Origin: Gymnorhina tibicen
Taxonomy: Eukaryota > Chordata > Aves > Passeriformes > Artamidae
DNA length: 64,000 bases
Assembly: GCA_013399875.1 (NCBI GenBank)
Contig: VXAZ01002268.1
Span: forward strand, 126,974 to 190,973
Reading direction: 5' to 3'
Below are positions 60,937 to 64,000 of the stretch, in pieces; the stretch's first letter is position 1; every line of letters begins with the position of its first letter. Under the pieces are notes generated by a model that was given only the letters and a program-made list of their open reading frames with translations, searched no databases and was not told where the DNA came from. Position numbers and translations under genes: made by a program.

Positions 60937-63308
60937 CTAAAAAGAGTTTGAAAAAACCCAACAAAATACAGACCTGGAGCGGCCCCCCACCCCCACAAAA
61001 AAAAAAGTAATAATGTCTTCAGATTACTGAAAAGTTTTATAAATTTGTATACTGGATCATTATGCCTAGATAATAACATTTAAACATTACCATATTTGTA
61101 CTCTTTTAGAAGTATCTAAACAGGTTGACATCATGGAATATATTTCATCTACCTATTACAAAGTATGTAACAATGAACAGAATATCCCAAACTGCACATT
61201 TTTTAGAATTTCAGATATATCAAATTTGTTTTCTTATACAATTCAAGAATTCTCTTTAACCATATTTATTCCTTTCTCTTTGTACTAACAATCTTGCATA
61301 TTAAATTTTTGGACATACTTTCCTACTCTTCTGTATTAGGCATCTTGTAATTAGAAGAAATATGGTTCAGCATGTATAGCTGAAATTAAGGGATGATGGC
61401 ACCAAGCCAAAGAGAACTGCAAATAAAGCAATCTTGCTGTCTGAGTGTTCTGGAAAGATACTTGACATTTCAAAAGCTAAAATGATCCCACTTGACTTAT
61501 GAGAAACTAAAATACATAATTTAAAAGCTACTTTGAGACTAATTTTTTATAGAAAACTCTTCAAATATTTGAAGTTGACCAAAACAAATTTTTTATGACA
61601 ATTTACTAATTTTTGAAAGCACATGATTACTTGATTATTTATGAAGTGTATCACATTCCCTCCATTGGTGACAGAACAGTTTCTATACTCTGTACTATGC
61701 TGTGAAGAGTTTACCGTTTACAAAGCCAGAATGAACTTCTCTGTATAATTCATTACAGATGTAAAAATCAAATGCTTTTGTCATAATAAAGCTAACCCAG
61801 AATCACAATTAGAGAAATGTAGAGGGGAAGTACCACTCATTACATTTCACTAACTAAATTAAAATACTTTTTGGATGCATCCTCTGTTTCTAGACAAGTA
61901 GGTAAAAACCCATGTTATTAAATTTTTTTATTATGTATTTTGCTGTTGAGTTGTAATTCATGTTTGCAACTAAAACAAATTAAAAATGATCCAGTCCCTA
62001 CTACTTGACTTTTAAGTATTTGGCCACAGATCCAATATTTACACATAACCGATCTATTAATGCACATTCATAGTGAGACCTCAGTAATATGTCAAAAGGC
62101 AGATATGTAGTAAAGTTAGAATTTTTTTTCATGTTCTCCTTCCAATTGTTAAAAACATATAACCATTGAACTGTTTCCATTAAACATTTCAGTTTTTTAA
62201 TTAAAAAAATAAGGCTCTAAACCAGTATGTATCATATTGCTGTGGTATTAGCAATTTAGTTTCCCTTCTATTCTAGTGAGCAGAAATCATTACAGGAATC
62301 ATTAAAAGAATATTTTTTTTAAAGCTTAAGCATTCAAAATAACTACACTACTGATATGTCTACAAAGCACTTTATTTAAATTTTTTATGGCAGGCAGATA
62401 GATTACGGTCAAAATTAGACTTTTCTTGAGTAATTTGAGTATTACTGGAATTCAACAACAAACCAAGAGAACGTACAAAATAGAATATTGAAAGGAAATT
62501 CTTCCTCCAAAACATGAATGTTTTTAAAGATTTAACTTAGTTTGAGCAATTATGATGAAACAAGTTTATTACTTGCTAAGAACTTTAAACAACAGTTTTC
62601 ATGTTTAGGAACTGTGAATTTGTTTCTCCCTTTTGGATGTCATCTGAAGAAAACAGTCACTTTTATTTAGGCAACACTGCAGAAACACACTAACTTTAAA
62701 ATGTAATTTGTAAAGTATGTTTTATAGTGCAGTAAAAAGGGGGATCATAAAACTGGCTCCTACAACTTAGGGGAAATAAATTGCAACTGCAAACTATCAG
62801 TCACTTTTAAATATGGTGCAACTCTTTACTTGTATGATTACATATATCAACAAGACTTTTGTATCATAACCCCTTAAATGGAAAAAGACTCAGGAAAGTT
62901 TTTTTTTCTTCTTTTTGAGTTCTGTTTCTCTCACTCAAGAAAAATAAAAATACTGCTTTAAAATTTAGAATTATGAGAAGGAATGTTAAATAATCCCCTC
63001 TGAGACTAATACTAGGTTTATACAAATACTGTTACATGCAGCAAATGTACAGATTTTTTAAAGTATATTGGTAATTGCTACTCAGCAAAAATGTGGTTTA
63101 GGGGCAAATTTTAAACAAATTCAGAAGTCCAATGAACTTTAAATGAACTGGACTATAGTCCAGTTTTAAATATGAAACTGGACTACAGCAACAGTATGTT
63201 AATGTGAGTTGTAATTGGTGTTTATCAGAAAATATTACATGTGTTAAATATTTAAATTAAATTATTCTATCCAAGCCAGAAATAAATTCACGCTAAATAA
63301 AGTTTCAC
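60937..63308. other. AT-rich interval, only one weak exon candidate
   Basis: No repeat or RNA gene recognised between 60.9 and 63.3 kb apart from the weak exon at 62613-62643. Confidence 0.4.
62613..62643 (-). CDS. Possible coding exon (DIQKGETNS)
   Basis: The acceptor GTGACTGTTTTCTTCAG is excellent. It reads DIQKGETNS in phase 1 (alternatively MTSKREKQIH in phase 0). The donor is poor (CACA|GTTCC), and the frame continues as QFLNMKT to another weak GT. Left boundary uncertain. Confidence 0.3.
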
Positions 63309-63376
63309 AATTGTTTTTGTTAAGTAAATCCACCTCTGACTGCAAATCGAATGTTCCATTAGAATTGGTATTCTTC
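63309..63376 (-). CDS. Candidate coding exon (TFDLQSEVDLLN)
   Basis: The acceptor is CTGTCTGTTAATGTCACACTGCAAG. The frame reads KNTNSNGTFDLQSEVDLLNK and stays open for another 17 codons to TAA. I took the donor AATT|GTGAAAC (phase 2 in, phase 1 out). If no donor is used it could instead be a terminal exon. CpG retained in TTCGAT. Confidence 0.42.
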
Positions 63377-64000
63377 CTTGCAGTGTGACATTAACAGACA
63401 GCGTTTGAAATGAAAATATAAAATGACAATACATTTTGTTGGTAGTCTTAGGAGGGGTGAAGTCAAAATTTTAAAAAAAGCAACCATGACTGATATTCAT
63501 TATATGATCATAATTGCACAATTTACATGTAATCATTTGTTTGCACTTTAAATCAGTCTTGAGCTCCAAAGACAAGTGTTTAGATATATTACTTTTGCTG
63601 TGTGGTAGCTCACTGGAGAGGCACCCAGCACACTGGTTTTAATACAGGGGTAACATGGGCACTGGAGGACTAAAGCTGTATGTTACTTTTTTAGGTCACA
63701 CAAAAAAGGAAAATACAACTAACATAAGAGAACGGAAGCCAGATCTTGAGTTAAATGGAAGTTTGGTATTTTATTAAAGTCTCCTAACACAGTAAATAAA
63801 GCAAACGAATAAACAAGAACCTGAAAATGTATTACTGGCAGTACATGCAGAGGTTGTCGCCATTTCAATTTTTGTTGTATCAGAAATACATGTTCTGGAA
63901 CTCAGAAATGAAGTGCATTTTTCCTGAAGATTAACTTAAGCACTTCTCTCTAGTGATAAAACAGCACAAAATTAAACTTTCTATTATGACTGATAAATTG

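Larger units (their letters stand above)
1127..63376 (-). other. Large multi-exon gene body, unrecognised protein
   Basis: Envelope of the candidate coding exons, all on the minus strand. It is supported by successive acceptor/donor pairs around open reading stretches whose codon phases agree at most junctions. I do not recognise the protein. The pieces are helix-rich and hydrophilic with several Cys pairs, and no catalytic motif is visible. It could be one gene or two head to tail, because the exon at 28370-28513 meets an in-frame TAG and the link to the next exon at 27614 is unresolved. The right edge of the window probably does not contain the start codon. Confidence 0.6.

Overview
The window looks like nuclear DNA from a bird, probably a passerine. 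It is AT-rich and carries five truncated chicken-repeat-1 (CR1) LINE copies with the usual short 3' ends. It also holds two solitary retroviral LTRs of a kind I associate with passerine genomes. There are no prokaryotic features, no rRNA or tRNA genes that I can see, and no CRISPR-like array. One 66-base run of N lies at 6287-6352 and a single N at 18283.

Most of the window appears to be the inside of a very large, many-exon protein-coding gene on the minus strand. Long ORFs show little of it, because most exons are only 15-280 bases. I read the minus strand for pyrimidine-tract/AG acceptors and GT donors flanking open, protein-like stretches, then tested whether codon phase carries across each junction. 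This gave about forty candidate exons from 63.4 kb down to 1.1 kb. Three runs join without a phase break: 49.5-46.3-36.7-34.5-33.5-32.3-32.2-31.7-30.1-29.3-28.8-28.4 kb; 27.6-25.8-20.6-19.3-19.0-18.5-17.8-17.6-17.3-14.7-14.5-12.4-11.3-6.5 kb; and 5.7-2.0-1.3 kb, which ends in a TAA. I do not recognise the protein. The pieces are helix-rich, with many Leu, Cys and Lys and no catalytic motif I can name, so a repeat-helical scaffold is possible, but this is inference.

Layout: 1.1-2.1 kb, terminal exons and a possible poly(A) signal. 2.1-5.7 kb, intron with a CR1 copy. 5.7-12.5 kb, small exons, the assembly gap and a 1.2-kb solitary LTR (8682-9894). 14.4-20.7 kb, a dense exon cluster with two introns under 100 bases. 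25.7-34.6 kb, a second exon cluster that contains an unresolved junction: the 28.4-kb exon reads into an in-frame TAG, so either two genes lie head to tail or an exon is missing. 35.1-35.9 kb, a minus-strand LTR next to a CR1 fragment. 36.8-46.3 kb, a long intron. 46.3-49.5 kb, the three best-supported exons. 49.5-63.4 kb, more exons interrupted by two roughly 0.9-kb CR1 insertions.

I found no evidence of a novel operon, defence system or similar unit. The points most worth a second look are the unrecognised gene, its possible internal stop, a perfect 23-bp hairpin at 50531-50583, a 77-base dispersed repeat pair, and the CpG-rich solitary LTR inside the gene.
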